From positions 2,418,001 through 2,482,000 of the forward strand of contig NZ_CP060034.1 of the NCBI RefSeq assembly GCF_023208195.1: a DNA stretch of 64,000 nucleotides. Reading direction: 5' to 3'. Origin of the DNA: Nocardioides sp. InS609-2. GTDB lineage: Bacteria > Actinomycetota > Actinomycetes > Propionibacteriales > Nocardioidaceae. Positions 8,139-18,834 of this stretch are shown here, piece after piece. The position numbers and the translations under genes are program-made. The stretch's first letter is position 1. Every line of letters starts with the position of its first letter. Under the pieces are notes generated by a model. The model was not told where the DNA came from. It made no database searches and saw only the letters and a list, made by a program, of their open reading frames with translations.

Positions 8139-11100
8139 GGTTCGGCGCGACATCGGCACCCCACTGAGGGCCTCCGCCGGGTCCGGGAGGGTGGTGGTGG
8201 TGAGGTTGCTGTTCGCGTCATAGTCGCGGTGGACGTAGCTTCGGGTCTCGCCCGTCGCGGTCGGAAGGCTGGTACGGGTGAGTCTTCCGATGGGGTCGTA
8301 GGTGTAGTCGGTGACAAACTGGGTGAAGGTTTGCTTGTCGGTAGAGGCGTCCCAGCCGCGCGGCGAGACGACGCGGGCAAGGTTGCCTGCTGCGTCGTAG
8401 CTCATCAGCGTCGTGACGTTGCGGGTGGCAGTGAGTGGTTCGACGGTCTTGGTGGCCAGGCCGCGTGGGTCGTAGTTGGTGGTGGTGGTCCGGTTGTCTG
8501 GGTCGGTCAGAGTCTCGGTGTTGCCGTCGTCGTCGTAGGTGCGGCTGGTCCGGTGCCCTAGCGGGTCGGTGGTGGCGGTGGTCCGGTGGGCGTCGTCGTA
8601 GTCCACTGTCGTGGTGTGTGATGGCGGGGTGGCGCAGTTGACGTCGGCGATGTTGGCGTTCGGAGCAGTCACCGAGACGAGGTCGCCGGCCAGGTCGTAG
8701 CAGTAATGGGTGCGCTGGACGACGGCCGGCGTCACGCTTGTGTTGTGCTGGGTTTCACGGGTGACTCGGTCGAGTAGGTCGTAGTCGTAGAGCACCGTCC
8801 GGTCGAGCGGGTCGGCTGTCGTTCGGACGCCCTCCGGCGACGTCGTCGACGTCAGCCTCCCGGCGGTGTCGTAGGTGTTGAGCGATGTCTCGTTGTCGGG
8901 GTTGGTGACGCTCTTCATCCGATCCATCGCGTCGAACGTCGCGGTGGTGAGCGGCCCGGCGACGAACTGGTAGCCGTACTCGGCGTCGCGGTTCACGGTC
9001 GGGTTGTCATTGGCGTCGTAGTCCGTTGCGGTCCACACCAACGACGCATTGGTGCTCGTGGACTTGGGGGCGCTGGTGCGTCGGAGCCGGCCGAACTCGT
9101 CGTAGTACGCGTACTGACGGTAGGACTGCGGGTCCCCGCCCGACGCGGCTGCGTGACGCGGGTCCTGGCTCCAGGTCGGGTTGCCGTCGGCGTCGTAGCC
9201 GAACTTGGCCACGAATCCGGCAGCGTCGGTGACCTGGGTGGGCAGCCCGTTGGCGTCATAGACCTGGTACTGGGTGGTGTTGTTGCGTTGATCAGTGCTG
9301 GTGGCCACAGTGCCATCTGATCGGTAGGTGTGGGTGGTGGTGTAGCGAGGATCCCCTGCCGGTTGAGACCCAGGGGGCTCGGTGACGCTGTTGAGGTTCC
9401 CGGCGGTGTCGTAGCCGAAGTCCCAGCGGAAGTCGTCGGTTGGTGTGCTGGTCTTGGTGCCGCGGGGGCTGGTCTTGGTCGCCAACCGACTCAGGTGCGC
9501 GATGGTGCGGCCGGCACGCCACGTCGAGCTGGTGTCGACGCCGTCTACGGGGAGGTTCTGGTAGGTCAAGGTGGTGCGGTTGCGGAGCTGGTCCCACGTC
9601 TCGGTGAGGTAGCCGTTGGCGTTGTAGGCGTACTCGGTGAACACACCGGTGGGTTCGGTGATCTTGGTGAGGAGCCGATCGGAGTTCCACGCCAGCGCTG
9701 TGGTCTGGTTCAACGGGTTCGTGATCGCCGTGACTTGTCCGGAGGTGTCATAGCCGTAGCGCATCGCCCGGCTCAGCGGGGCGGTTGAGGTGGTGGTGCG
9801 TGCGGTCAGGTCGTAGCTGTAGCTGGTGGTCTCGTCGGCTCGGTTGGTTCGCGACGCGAGCTTCCACCGGAGCTGCCCCGAAGTCGGCCCGTAGTAGGTG
9901 AACCGGGTCTCGCGGTTCAGGGGGTCGGCGACGCTGAAGAGTCGCGTCGACTGGTTCGGTGTTTTGGCGTTCGGGTTGACGCGGTCGGTGGCCGAAGCGA
10001 TGGCCGGCCCGGAACCGTCTGAGGTGGTGTAGGTGAAGGTCCACGAGCGGTCCTGGGCGCTGAACCCGCCGGCGGCCGTGTTGGTGCCCCCTCGTTGAGT
10101 GATCCGGCGCAGGTTCCCGTCGTCGTAGTAGTCGAACGCCAAAACACTGTTGTTGTGGTCGGTGATGGTCTTGATCTTGCCGCGGACCTGTGCCTTGGGA
10201 GAGTCGTCCTTGGAGTAGTAGGCGATCTTGAAGGACCGGTCAGGTGCGGGCGTGGCGTCCAGACCGGCGGCGTCGGTGACGGCGGTGACGCGGCGCTTGA
10301 CGTTACCTGGGTCCTGCCCGGCTGGGATGTCCTCCATGGTGAACTTCAGCTGGTTGCCGTTCTGGTCCTTGATGAACGTGGGGAAGCCGGACGCGTCGTA
10401 GAAGAACGTCACGTTGTCGGGGCGGGTGAGGGCCCACGTCCGCGTGGTGTCTGTCGTGGAGAACTTGCGGAGATAGAGGTGCACGCCGGCCGGTTCGTCC
10501 CATCCGCCTGCTGCGTTGCGGGTGAACCGGTGGGTGGTGCCGTCACCGTCGGTGAACTCGATGTAGGCCTTGGTGTTGCCGACGATCTCGTCTGCCTTGT
10601 TGGGGTGGATGTCCAACGGGACGCCGAACCGGGTCAGGCTCGAGATCGCGAGCGAGAAATTGTTCCCGACCGGTGAGTCGGAGTGGTCTTCGAGGCTGTT
10701 GTAGGTCAGGCCGAGCACGGTGGCGAGTCCGCGACCAGGCGATGCCCACGGGGTCCAGTTGATGAGGCTGTTGCCGGACGAGACATTGGTCAGTGCCTCC
10801 ATGCCTGCGCCGACTGGTTCGGCTTCGTACTGGTAGAACTCCTCCAGCCCGAGCGCGGCAGCCTGGATCGCCTTGTTGACGATCACGGGGTTGTCCAGCG
10901 GCGCCAAGCCCGCGGCGGAGAAGTACTTGCCGGTCGAGCGCTGGTACAGGTCGACGCGCAGGACGTGTTGGGCCCGGTCGACACCGGCGTCGAGGGTCGG
11001 CGGCCTGACAACGACGGTCGCGACACCTGACCTGTCCTTGCGAATGTCAGCGCCGAACGTTGCATCCGGCCCCGTGGAAACGACGACGCCGTCCATGGTC

Positions 11101-14100
11101 ACCCACCGATACCGCGCGACGATGTCGGAGGCGGACCAGGTCCCGGTGGAGCTGTTGGCTGCGGTGACCTGCAACCCGTAGGTGGGTTGGGCTGTTCCGC
11201 CGGCGGGGTCATAGACCATGGTGGACGGCACCGCTGTAGACGTCACGGTCCCCTTGTAGAGGGTCCCCGCCGTGTTCGCGACGGTCACCGGGCGCGCGGC
11301 CGAGACCGTGACCTGCTGGTCGCCGTCCCACGCGCGGGCCGTGACCTCGTGTGACCCGTCATAGAAGGGTGCGGCCGGGTCGAGTGTGTTCCATGCGACC
11401 GAGTAGGGGGCGGTGGTGTCGGCGGCGCCGACCTGGGTGCCGTCGACGAAGAACTCGACACGATCGACGGCGACATCGTCACCGGCGTTCGCCGAGATGG
11501 TGACCGTGCCGGTGACTGTGGCAGACGCCGCCGGTGCGGTCAGGCTGACGGTGGGTGCCGCGCTGTTGCGGACCGTGACCGACGCGGGTGCCGAGGTCGT
11601 GGTGTTCCCGGCGTCGTCGGTCGCGACCAGCCGCAGCTCGCGGGACCCGTTGGCAACGCTCGCCGAGTTCCAGTTCCATGCGAACGGCGCCGTCGTGTCG
11701 GTGGAGACGACAGTGTTGTCGACCTTGAGCTGCACCGACTCCACGCGGCGGTCATCGGCGGCCGAGGCAGTCACTGCCACCGTCCCGGACACGATGTCGC
11801 CGGCGGCAGGAGCCACGATCGACGCGGACGGCCCCTGGGCGTGCGACCCATCCGCATAAGAGACAGCCAGTCGAGGTCGGAGCGAGGGCGAAACGGTCAT
11901 GTCGTCGGAGTGGTAGGAGACCCGACTCTCGGCCCCCAGGGTCTCGGTGCGGGTCTTGATGGCCATGCCGAAGTTCGGTGAGGACCCGTTCGCCCAGCCC
12001 TGAACCAGGTCGCGGATCCCGAAGTCGTCACGACCTCCTGCGCTGGGGACCTTCGAGGCCGCGGGCTCGGTGGCGATGTCGCCGCCTTGGGTGGACCAGG
12101 GTGTCGTGCCGTCGCTGACGTACCAGGTGGCGCCGTTGTCGGTGCATTGAGCGGTGTTGCCTGCCCCGCCGGTTCCTTCGTGCCATGCACGAGTCACTCG
12201 GTGGACATCCACGGTGCCTGCTCCCGTGTTGTACTGCTGGAAGAGTGACAGCGTGGCGTCACCGATGGCTGCGCCTTGGGGGATGTCTGACAGGTCGAAC
12301 GTCAGCAGCGAACGCCACACTGAGTTCTGCGAGCCGGAGACCATGGTTCCGGCCAACAGGCCATCGGCGGCTCCATAGTTTGCACAGTTGGTGATGCCGG
12401 GAAAGTACGAGATCTGGGTCCCTTGCCCCTGCGCCGCGTCCGGTTGCAACACCTTGCTGGCGAACCCATCCGCCGGCAACGTCACCGTCTGCGGGTTCGA
12501 AACGCTGCTGTTGGCCACGACCTTGTAGACGAACGTGCGGTTCGGTGCTGCTGTCGTGTCGCGGAAACCGGTCCGGTCGATGTCACGGATGGTCGCCAAG
12601 AGCGTCGATGAGGACGGGCTGAACCCCGCCGTGGCGCCCCGGTGCACCTCGTAACGATCGAAAGCTGCACCACTGACGCTGGTGAACCGGCTCCACGCCA
12701 GGTCCGCCCCATCACTGTGCAGGGTCTCGGGAACGCGGAGATCCACCGCGTCGCTGAGATAGGTCACCTCGAGTTTCGGCATGAACGACGGTTCGCTGGA
12801 CCGCCGACCCGGCGGCACCGGACCACCCGAACCGAGGGTCTCGTTCAGCTTCTTGACCAGGAACCCATAGTTCGGACTGCCACCGCGGAGCCAGGCATCC
12901 ACCTCCGGTGTGACGTCCCACTTCATCCACTGCGGCCAAGTCGTGCCCAGCAGACTGAAAGACGCGGCAGGAGCGGCAGTAAAACCGAGCTGGCTCGTGG
13001 TCGAACTCGTCGACCACGCACTCGTCATCGTGTGGACGTCGATCTGACGTGCCGTGGAGTCGTTGTGACAGATGGTGGCGGCGACCATGCATGTGCTGTT
13101 GTAGTGCAATCCCAGCTCAGCGTTCGTCACCGTTGCGTCCGAGGGGACGCCGGCGAGGTCGAACAACAACGCAGACCGCCAGACGGTCCCGTTATCGGCT
13201 CCGATGTAGAGCCCGTCGCTGAGGAAGGACCCACCCCCGACCCCGAAGGTGGCGTCCTCACTCGTCGGTTGCACAGTAAGCGTGGGGTCGATCTGGATCG
13301 GGAACGAGCGTTCCGGTGACTGCAGCCACGCCGCATCCACATCCATGTCAACGGCGAAGCCCCGCCCCACCTCACTCACCTTCATCGAGACCGGCTCACG
13401 TGACGGCTCGCCGGCCAGCCGATCCGTCGATCCCTCCACGACGTAGGGCGGCTCCATGACGAACAACGGCTCGGCAGCACCCTGCTCAGTGAACGCCCAG
13501 CTCCCATCGCTCAACTCCTGCACCGAAACCTGGCCGCCCTGACCGCGCGCCTGGTCGATGAGGAACCGATAACGAACCGGTGCCCGAGCATCCTCAAGGA
13601 CGATGGTCTCCTTCACCCCCGTCGGCGTCACGTCATAGCGCATCGAGGCTCCAGGGAAAGCACTGCGGTACTCGATCACCGTGCCACCAGCCACCGCCGC
13701 CTCCGCCGACGTATCGGGTGCCTCCCCAGCACCGGCACCGGCAGGGTCGGGCGCCGAGCTCGGTTCTTCGTCGGGCACCTCGCTGTCAGCCGTCGGGGAC
13801 TCAGACGCTTCGGAAGTCACCGGCGCCTCGTCGCTCACCGAGTCCTGGGCAGCATCGCTCTCCGCGGGGGCCGATGGCGACGAGGAACTCGCCTTCGATG
13901 GCGCTGTCTCGGTCGCTGCCTGGGAACCCGCCGCGGGTCGCTTGGCCTGCCCAGTGGCGGCAACCGCCGCCGCGCCCAGGGCGGTGAACGAGAACACCTT
14001 GCCCTCGACGGAGAATCGCAGATACTCCGGATCCAGAGTCTTCTTGAACTCGGCGCCAAACGAGTTGGCCTCGTTGCGCCACGCGTAGCCATCCGCCTCG

Positions 14101-14396
14101 GCAGGGACAAGCTCAGGCGAAATCGCTTTCCACTTCCCCGCTTCCTCATAGTGCACCGGCGAGGGGTACAAGACGGTCGTCTGTGAGCCATCCGTGTTCT
14201 CGAACGTCCGCGTCGTGGCAGTCCGCCTTCCCGGCAGCTCCACCCGCTCCCCCACGGCAGCGGTTTGCCTCACCGTCTCGCCGACCGAGCCCGCGACGGC
14301 AGCCTCCGAAGGCAAGATCGGAACCGTTCCCGCCGCGAGAACCACGGCAAGAAGGCCGGGCACCAGCGAGTAAACGACTGCATTTTGAATACGCAC
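8133..14396 (-). CDS. Giant RHS/YD-repeat surface protein, 5' part, cut by IS21
   Basis: The first 2,088 codons of a 2,920-residue gene. GTG at 14396 follows a GGGGGC ribosome site. Domains in order: signal peptide (1-32, VPGLLAVVLAAGTVPIL), a Ser/Pro/Glu-rich low-complexity linker (about 150-230), two DNRLRE-type beta domains (about 370-545 and 650-845; hallmarks WRSALLFDL and WRSLLTFDL), two Ig-like domains (about 858-945 and 950-1040, each with a DxxVxxVxxxVD pattern), a shell-start region (about 1212 on) and then YD/RHS repeats. Exported RHS proteins of Gram-positive bacteria act in contact-dependent competition. After the insertion the frame runs 45 codons into the IS, so a truncated, tip-less product could still be exported. 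Confidence 0.9.
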
Positions 14397-14471
14397 AACG
14401 CCCCCGAGAACATGAGATCCGTCCGGCGCTGTGTCACTTCAACGCAAAGTGAGCCGTGGATACTCCGCCAC

Positions 14472-14500
14472 ATTTACTCGTTCTATCGCTCGGGAGTCAA
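14472..14500 (-). promoter_or_regulatory. Possible promoter of the RHS gene
   Basis: On the minus strand TTGACT (14500-14495) and GTAAAT (14477-14472) are 17 bases apart, resembling sigma-70 type boxes, about 75 bases before the GTG start. The -10 box is a weak match, so this is tentative. Confidence 0.3.
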
Positions 14501-14954
14501 TAGCAGAAGACAACTGGTACTCGGACGTTCCACCCATCGGGTGGGATTCCAGACACGACGCGAGTCAGGAAGGTCGAGGATGATATCCCTGCCCTCGATC
14601 ACCAGCACCTCGACAAGGCAGGGCTGTCGCCCGGTCCGCCAAAGGTCACCGGAACGACTGTGGACGAGTCCACGCGAACGAACCCCGGCGCCAGGTCGGC
14701 GCCGGGGATCTGTCCGCGTGGGTTGGGAACCGTCAGTGGTAGGTGTAGGAGATGGTGATCTTGGGTCGGCCTGAAATGCCAGCCGTAGCACTGCTGGAGA
14801 CCCACCTGGACCGGCGTGTCAGCTCCACCGACAAAGGTTCTCGGAAGGCTGCCCCGGCTGGGCCCCACCGCCGGGGCCGGGTCGCCAGCACCCGGGTGAG
14901 CAACCGGGTCGGTGAGGACGATCTCGTCGGTGATGGGTGGGCGGTCCTCCTCCC
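14501..14954. other. Gene-poor stretch between the RHS gene and a broken ORF
   Basis: No supported gene. A minus-strand frame ending at 14733 finishes KITISYTYH and is followed by a strong hairpin, so it may be the last few dozen codons of a lost gene, but no start, family or clear codon pattern is visible. Confidence 0.3.
14683..14707. terminator. Strong perfect hairpin, likely terminator
   Basis: CCCCGGCGCC and GGCGCCGGGG form a perfect 10-bp GC stem with a 5-base loop. It lies 26 bases downstream of the minus-strand stop at 14733. There is no T-run, as is usual for actinobacterial terminators. Confidence 0.55.
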
Positions 14955-15281
14955 ATGGACTACGAACGCAACCGACACTTGTGGAAGCAGTACGTCATCG
15001 ATGCGGCGGGAATCAACCTGCTCACCGACTAACACCTCGACCACGCACACGACCTCAGCGGCTGGACGATCGAAGAAGTCGCCCCGAGACGCTTCCTCGT
15101 CTCGGCCCGCGACCTCGAGCCATGGTTCGAGCCCGTTTCGCCGGACGAGGCGACGATCAGGCGAGCCCGAGCCGATTTCGGTGGCATGATTCTGGACTGG
15201 AGAGCAATTCTCGCCCACCCAGGCCCGTACACCCTCACCGATCCGGACATCGTGGGACGGATGGCGAGGAGCCCCTATTAG
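14955..15281 (+). pseudogene. Unknown ORF interrupted by an in-frame TAA
   Basis: From ATG 14955 the frame reads MDYERNRHLWKQYVIDAAGI, then NLLTD, a TAA stop at 15030-15032, and continues in the same frame as HLDHAHDLSGWTIEEVAPRR and on through ARADFGGMILDWRAILAHPG to the stop at 15279-15281. Total length would be 108 residues. Both sides of the stop look equally protein-like, which points to a nonsense mutation in a once-working small protein. There is no ATG soon after the stop. The family was not recognised. Confidence 0.5.
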
Positions 15282-15384
15282 TGCTCCGCGTGATGGGGGT
15301 CTGCGTAGAATTTCGTTGACCTGGGGCGCTTTCGACGTTGTCGAACTTTTCGGCCACGTCTCGTCAAGCCGTCCTCGCTGTTTC

Positions 15385-15420
15385 TCGTGCATCGCACTCG
15401 ATTCGTGCATCGCACTCGAT
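15385..15420. repeat. Two-copy tandem repeat, 18-bp unit
   Basis: TCGTGCATCGCACTCGAT occurs twice head to tail with no mismatch (15385-15402 and 15403-15420). The surrounding gene-free stretch 15282-15652 shows no supported gene. The repeat may be a duplication scar or a site for a DNA-binding protein; nothing in the sequence decides. Confidence 0.8.
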
Positions 15421-15652
15421 GTGGTCGCCTGAACCAGATCCTTTCCCATCGGGGCACTGACGTAGGGCAGCCGGTCAGCGTTGGCCGCCCATCCCATGCC
15501 GGCGCGGCTGGTGTGACACCAACACCCCACCTCGGATAAGCGCCGCAGAAGGCGTGGAAGGGGACGCCTCCCGCCATGTTTGGGCCCCCGCTGTGTTCCT
15601 CGGCTCTTCAGTCGTCCGTCAACCACTGGCTGGTAAAGAGGTCTGTGGTGGG

Positions 15653-16043
15653 TCAGTCCTCTTCGAAGAAGAGCCCGACGGGTGCGGGTGTGGTGGGGAT
15701 GGTGCGGTCGCGGTTGGTGTCGTGGCCCTTGGTGATGGTGCAGCCTTTGAAGGGGCCTTGGGGGTCGGTCAGTGCGCCGAGGTGGTAGTCGAGGTGGTCG
15801 CGTAGCCAGGTCGTGATCCCGAGTGCGGGGTCGAGTCGGAGTGACTCGAACGCCCGGTGGAGGGCGTCCAGGCGCACCACGGCGCCGGGGTGGCGCCACC
15901 AGTCGGGGCACCAGATGCGGGCGGAGCCGGTGACGTCGACCCAGCAGGTGGTGGCCAGGAACTCGTCGACGAAGGAGTCGACGGTGCGGAACCTGCGGGG
16001 CGGGGTGTCGTCCCCGGTGCCGGCGATCGACCCATCGGCGGTG
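15653..16043 (-). pseudogene. DUF4913 protein, 5'-truncated copy
   Basis: The frame ends FFEED at 15653 and reads back through IWCPDWWRHPGAVVRLDALH, LRDHLDYHLGALTDPQGPF and GHDTNRDRTIPTTPAP. It is closely similar to the second copy at 22208-22723 over about 120 residues (roughly eleven substitutions), but similarity stops near 16043, before the N-terminal 45 residues, and no start codon exists in frame. DUF4913 proteins occur in actinobacterial conjugative elements, commonly next to TraG-type genes; their role is unknown. The two copies form a 390-bp direct repeat 6.6 kb apart. Confidence 0.75.
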
Positions 16044-16117
16044 AGTCTTGCAGAAGCACCCCGCAGAGTCGATCTTGAGTTGCCGTCTTGACATTGAATC
16101 CAAGAAACAACATCATG

Positions 16118-16150
16118 TTATTCGATAAGGAGTTGCCGACCTGCGGCAAC
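16118..16150. promoter_or_regulatory. Inverted repeats in the leader of the DUF2975/XRE operon
   Basis: TTAT-TCG-ATAA (16118-16128) and the perfect 7-bp repeat GTTGCCG/CGGCAAC with a 5-base spacer (16132-16150) lie 17-49 bases before the ATG at 16167. A TTGACA box lies at 16088-16093. The repeats are candidate sites for the operon's own XRE regulator, or a leader hairpin; this is inferred from position. Confidence 0.4.
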
Positions 16151-16166
16151 GTGGAATTGGGGGATC

Positions 16167-16925
16167 ATGCGTAAGCAGCGAGCCTTTCGGATCGCAAGCG
16201 TGGCAGCTCTCGCGGCGTGGGTGGGCACAGTCTTGGTTGCTGCTCTCGTCGGCACGAGCGGGGCCATCGGGCTACTGGGATGGGGCGACTACCGCTACGA
16301 GTTCGAGGTGCCTGTTCCGGGCCTGGCTCTCGAACTGGGGTTCCAGCCGTCCTGGGGAGTTGTGCAGGTGGGGACCGTCTGCGATGAGGTCAACCTTCGA
16401 CAGCCCGCTGATGACTGCTACAACATCGTGCTACACCAGGGCGAGCAACAGTTGGACGGGGACGTGTGGGTGGCTGGTGATGTCAGGGCGGATGACGCCG
16501 AGATCTCTGGCCGGCTCTTCTTGGACGCCTCGCCTGGCTGGAATTCCCTGATGGCATCCCTGTACGGCATGCAGGTGTTGTCCCTGTTGATCCTGGCTTT
16601 CCTGTTGGCCCAGTTGTGGCTGCTGTTGCGAGCCGCCGCCCGGGGGCAGGGCTTCTCCGAGCACGCGGTCTTCCGTCTTCGCATCCTTGGCTGGACGATG
16701 GTCGCCTGGGAGTTCGTGGAGCCCCTGCTGTGGCTCTTCTTCAGCCCCAAGGCCAATGACTACGTCGCTGGAGCGACCGGACCTTGGCCACTCTTGCAGT
16801 TCAGTTCGATGGAACCAGGTGGCCCCGGCTTGGTTGTCATTGCATTCGGACTCCTGCTGGTCCTGTTGGCCGAGCTCTTCCGCTACGGCGCCGAGCTCGC
16901 CGACGAACAACAACTGACAGTCTGA
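16167..16925 (+). CDS. DUF2975-type membrane protein
   Basis: A 252-residue protein with an N-terminal membrane helix (about residues 8-36), an extracytoplasmic domain of about 100 residues, two further helices near 135-155 and 170-192 (MQVLSLLILAFLLAQLWLLL, ILGWTMVAWEFVEPLLWLFF) and a last helix near 222-240. The pattern is that of DUF2975 proteins, which are nearly always encoded with a small XRE regulator, as here. The function is unknown; a signalling or regulator-sequestering role is only a guess. The start is supported by GGGGG six bases upstream. It overlaps the regulator gene (TGATG), so translation is probably coupled. Confidence 0.75.
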   Translation: MRKQRAFRIASVAALAAWVGTVLVAALVGTSGAIGLLGWGDYRYEFEVPVPGLALELGFQPSWGVVQVGTVCDEVNLRQPADDCYNIVLHQGEQQLDGDVWVAGDVRADDAEISGRLFLDASPGWNSLMASLYGMQVLSLLILAFLLAQLWLLLRAAARGQGFSEHAVFRLRILGWTMVAWEFVEPLLWLFFSPKANDYVAGATGPWPLLQFSSMEPGGPGLVVIAFGLLLVLLAELFRYGAELADEQQLTV

Positions 16926-17137
16926 TGGCCATTCAAATCCGGCTCGACCACATGTTGCTCGAGCGCAAAACCACCCTGACGGAACTGGCCCAGCGGGTGG
17001 GGATCACAGTGTCCAACCTGTCCATCTTGAAGACGGGGAAGGCCAAGGCTATCCGGCTCTCGACGCTCGACGCGATCTGTCGCGAGTTGGACTGCCAGCC
17101 CGGGGACATCATCGTGCGGGTGGATGACGACGAGTAG
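16925..17137 (+). CDS. Small XRE/Cro-type HTH regulator (YozG-like)
   Basis: A 70-residue single-domain repressor: LTELAQRVGITVSNLSILKT is the helix-turn-helix, and LDAICRELDCQPGDIIVRVD is the typical end of the short regulators paired with DUF2975 proteins. It overlaps the preceding stop codon. It probably binds near its own promoter. A perfect 44-bp palindrome follows 28 bases downstream. Confidence 0.88.
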   Translation: MAIQIRLDHMLLERKTTLTELAQRVGITVSNLSILKTGKAKAIRLSTLDAICRELDCQPGDIIVRVDDDE

Positions 17138-17165
17138 CCCGGAGGTCCCTGGGTTCCATTTCGGG

Positions 17166-17209
17166 GTGACAGTGGCCCTGTGCAAGATCTTGCACAGGGC
17201 CACTGTCAC
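17166..17209. terminator. Perfect 44-bp palindrome between convergent genes, likely bidirectional terminator
   Basis: The 22 bases GTGACAGTGGCC...TGCAAGA and their exact complement meet at the centre AGATCT with no spacer and no mismatch; symmetry breaks at 17165/17210. It lies between the convergent XRE gene (ends 17137) and the minus-strand gene ending at 17262, the place for a two-way terminator. A palindrome without a loop is unusual for a terminator, since the RNA hairpin must open four or so central bases. A protein binding site is another possibility. Confidence 0.6.
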
Positions 17210-17261
17210 ATTCCGCTCTAGCAGCAAGTCGCGTGGCTGACTCACGCGGATGAGTTCTCCG

Positions 17262-18302
17262 CTACTGGGTCCTCATGGTGAGGTCACCGAAGTCCGTGGT
17301 GTCCTCGGTCTCGCCAACGAACTTTGAATAAGTCACCTGCCTGCCGCCGATGAGGTCGTCGTCGTTGGACATCGAAATGCCGAACGAGACCCCGTTGTAC
17401 CCGAGGGTGAAGTCGGCGCTGCCGGAGTCGTCCTCCCACCAGTAGAACCGAACGTCATCCCTGGTGCATCCCAAGGATGTGTTCGGCCAGATCTGGTCGC
17501 CATCCATCTCCAGATACGGGAACTGGTCCACGAACCACACGCCGTCACTCTTGGCGGTCATGAAGATCTCGGCCATGCCCAGCGCCCATGGCTCGTTGTC
17601 GTTGTACAGGCGGACGTAGTTCAGGCGTACGCCAACGCACGAGGCTGCTGCTACTCGGAGCTGCTTCGGTGTGAACGCCCGGGTTGCCGGCGCTGCCGAC
17701 CGGTCGTGTGCGGCCGTCTCGTCGGGACCGATCACGAGGACGGGCTGGGTAGGCGCGTTCCACGCGTCCAGCTCGTACCCCCGACCCTCGTCGTCATACG
17801 CAGTGACCGTCTTGAGGTCCATGTCGTCGATGCCCTCAGGCACGTAAGCGACCAGCGGCACCACATCGGTCGACTTCCATGACGCGAACTTCACCGGCAC
17901 CGAGACCTGCACAGGCGGAAGGCTCTCGGTGAGCTGGTCGACAGCAGTCTGCGCCGCGGCATCCGATGTCTCTTCCGTCTCGCTGTAGGCCTCGGCCAGA
18001 TCCTCAGAGATGCTCGAGGACGCAGACAGCGAGTCCAAGGTGACGGCCTTGTCAGGCGTGCCCCTCGTGGTGATCCGGGCTCGGATTTGCTGACGCAGAG
18101 CCTGATCCGTGATCGCATGGGCGAGAAGCTGCGCCACTGAATCAAGAGACTCGTTGGCGGCCTTGATATTTGCGGGGACAGCTGGCTGAGCGCCGCCGTT
18201 CGCCTTGGAGTTATTCGGTTGCACTGCAACAGCGCTGCCACTGGCAGTTAGCGCAAGAACCACGCTGCCCGCAGCGAGGCACCTTGTAAATCTACCTAGC
18301 AT
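17262..18302 (-). CDS. Secreted DUF3103-like protein
   Basis: The ATG at 18302 is preceded by AGGGGGAAG and gives a 346-residue protein with a signal peptide (MLGRFTRCLAAGSVVLALTA, cut after AVA near residue 27). An upstream in-frame start would place 33 unlikely residues before the signal. The mature part has a helical, Asp/Glu/Ser-rich first third, a central region with LVAYVPEGIDDMDLKTVTAY and VLVIGPDETA, and a C-terminal beta domain containing FPYLEMDGDQIWP and GCTRDDVRFYWWEDD, acidic clusters that may bind metal. The layout resembles exported DUF3103 proteins; the match is by eye and no activity can be given. Confidence 0.65.
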   Translation of the reverse strand: MLGRFTRCLAAGSVVLALTASGSAVAVQPNNSKANGGAQPAVPANIKAANESLDSVAQLLAHAITDQALRQQIRARITTRGTPDKAVTLDSLSASSSISEDLAEAYSETEETSDAAAQTAVDQLTESLPPVQVSVPVKFASWKSTDVVPLVAYVPEGIDDMDLKTVTAYDDEGRGYELDAWNAPTQPVLVIGPDETAAHDRSAAPATRAFTPKQLRVAAASCVGVRLNYVRLYNDNEPWALGMAEIFMTAKSDGVWFVDQFPYLEMDGDQIWPNTSLGCTRDDVRFYWWEDDSGSADFTLGYNGVSFGISMSNDDDLIGGRQVTYSKFVGETEDTTDFGDLTMRTQ

Positions 18303-18459
18303 ACTTCCCCCTGTTTGCGATTGACCACCCTTTAATAGGCGGACATGGCAAGGTCTTTTGAACGCAAGTTCGTGAATAAGACCCCGGACCGTCAATGACA
18401 TGTCAGGAGAATTAGTAGCGGTGCGGACCGGGGCGTGTCAATGGTGTAACCACCCATGA

Positions 18460-18697
18460 TGGTGGCTTTCAAAGTGCTTGCCGCGGGCCTCGGCCTGCCG
18501 GCACCACTTCCTCACCGTCTCCGGGGTCCCGACCCCCAACAGCGTGGCGACCTGAGTCATCGCCGCCCACTCCGACTCATAGCGACCATCCGGAACGCGC
18601 GCTCACGCAGCTCGACCGGGTACCTCTTCGACGTACTCCCTGACATGACTCCATCCTTCCCAAGGACTGGAGTCTCCGGACTCGCCGAGGCGGTTCA
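18460..18697 (-). mobile_element. IS3-family remnant: left end and frameshifted orfA
   Basis: On the minus strand the end TGAACCGCCTCGGCGAG starts at 18697. ATG 18646 opens MSGSTSKRYPVELRERAFRM, then about 15 bases are missing and the frame shifts; the shifted frame continues ESEWAAMTQVATLLGVGTPE and TVRKWCRQAEARGK to about 18470. No orfB follows. It lies directly left of the complete IS3 element but is a different subtype and is clearly dead. Confidence 0.7.
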
Positions 18698-18744
18698 TTG
18701 TGTTCCGCCCAGCCCCAGCAGCTCGGGTTGGAGAGGTCTGTGGC

Positions 18745-18765
18745 TCAGTCTTCTTCGAGGAAGAG
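18745..18765 (-). pseudogene. Severed last codons of DUF4913 copy 2
   Basis: Seven codons (Leu-Phe-Leu-Glu-Glu-Asp-stop) match the FFEED end of copy 1. They are cut from the rest of the gene (22253-22723) by the IS3 element. Joining them through one GAG target repeat restores a 162-residue protein. Confidence 0.8.
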
Positions 18766-18834
18766 GGGTCTGCTGCACGAATAGGTGACAACCAATCTGT
18801 GGTGCTGTGAAGTGCCGCTGGAAGGATGTTCACC

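Noticed and set aside
14955..15281. Stop-codon recoding as selenocysteine or pyrrolysine
   Set aside because: The codon is TAA, not TGA or TAG, and no recoding element is visible.
15385..15420. CRISPR-like array
   Set aside because: Only two tandem units with no spacer between; no cas genes in the window.
14733..16103. 456-codon minus frame
   Set aside because: Runs out of frame through the DUF4913 copy and the opposite strand of the broken ORF; Arg/Pro-rich. Only its last codons next to the hairpin could be real.
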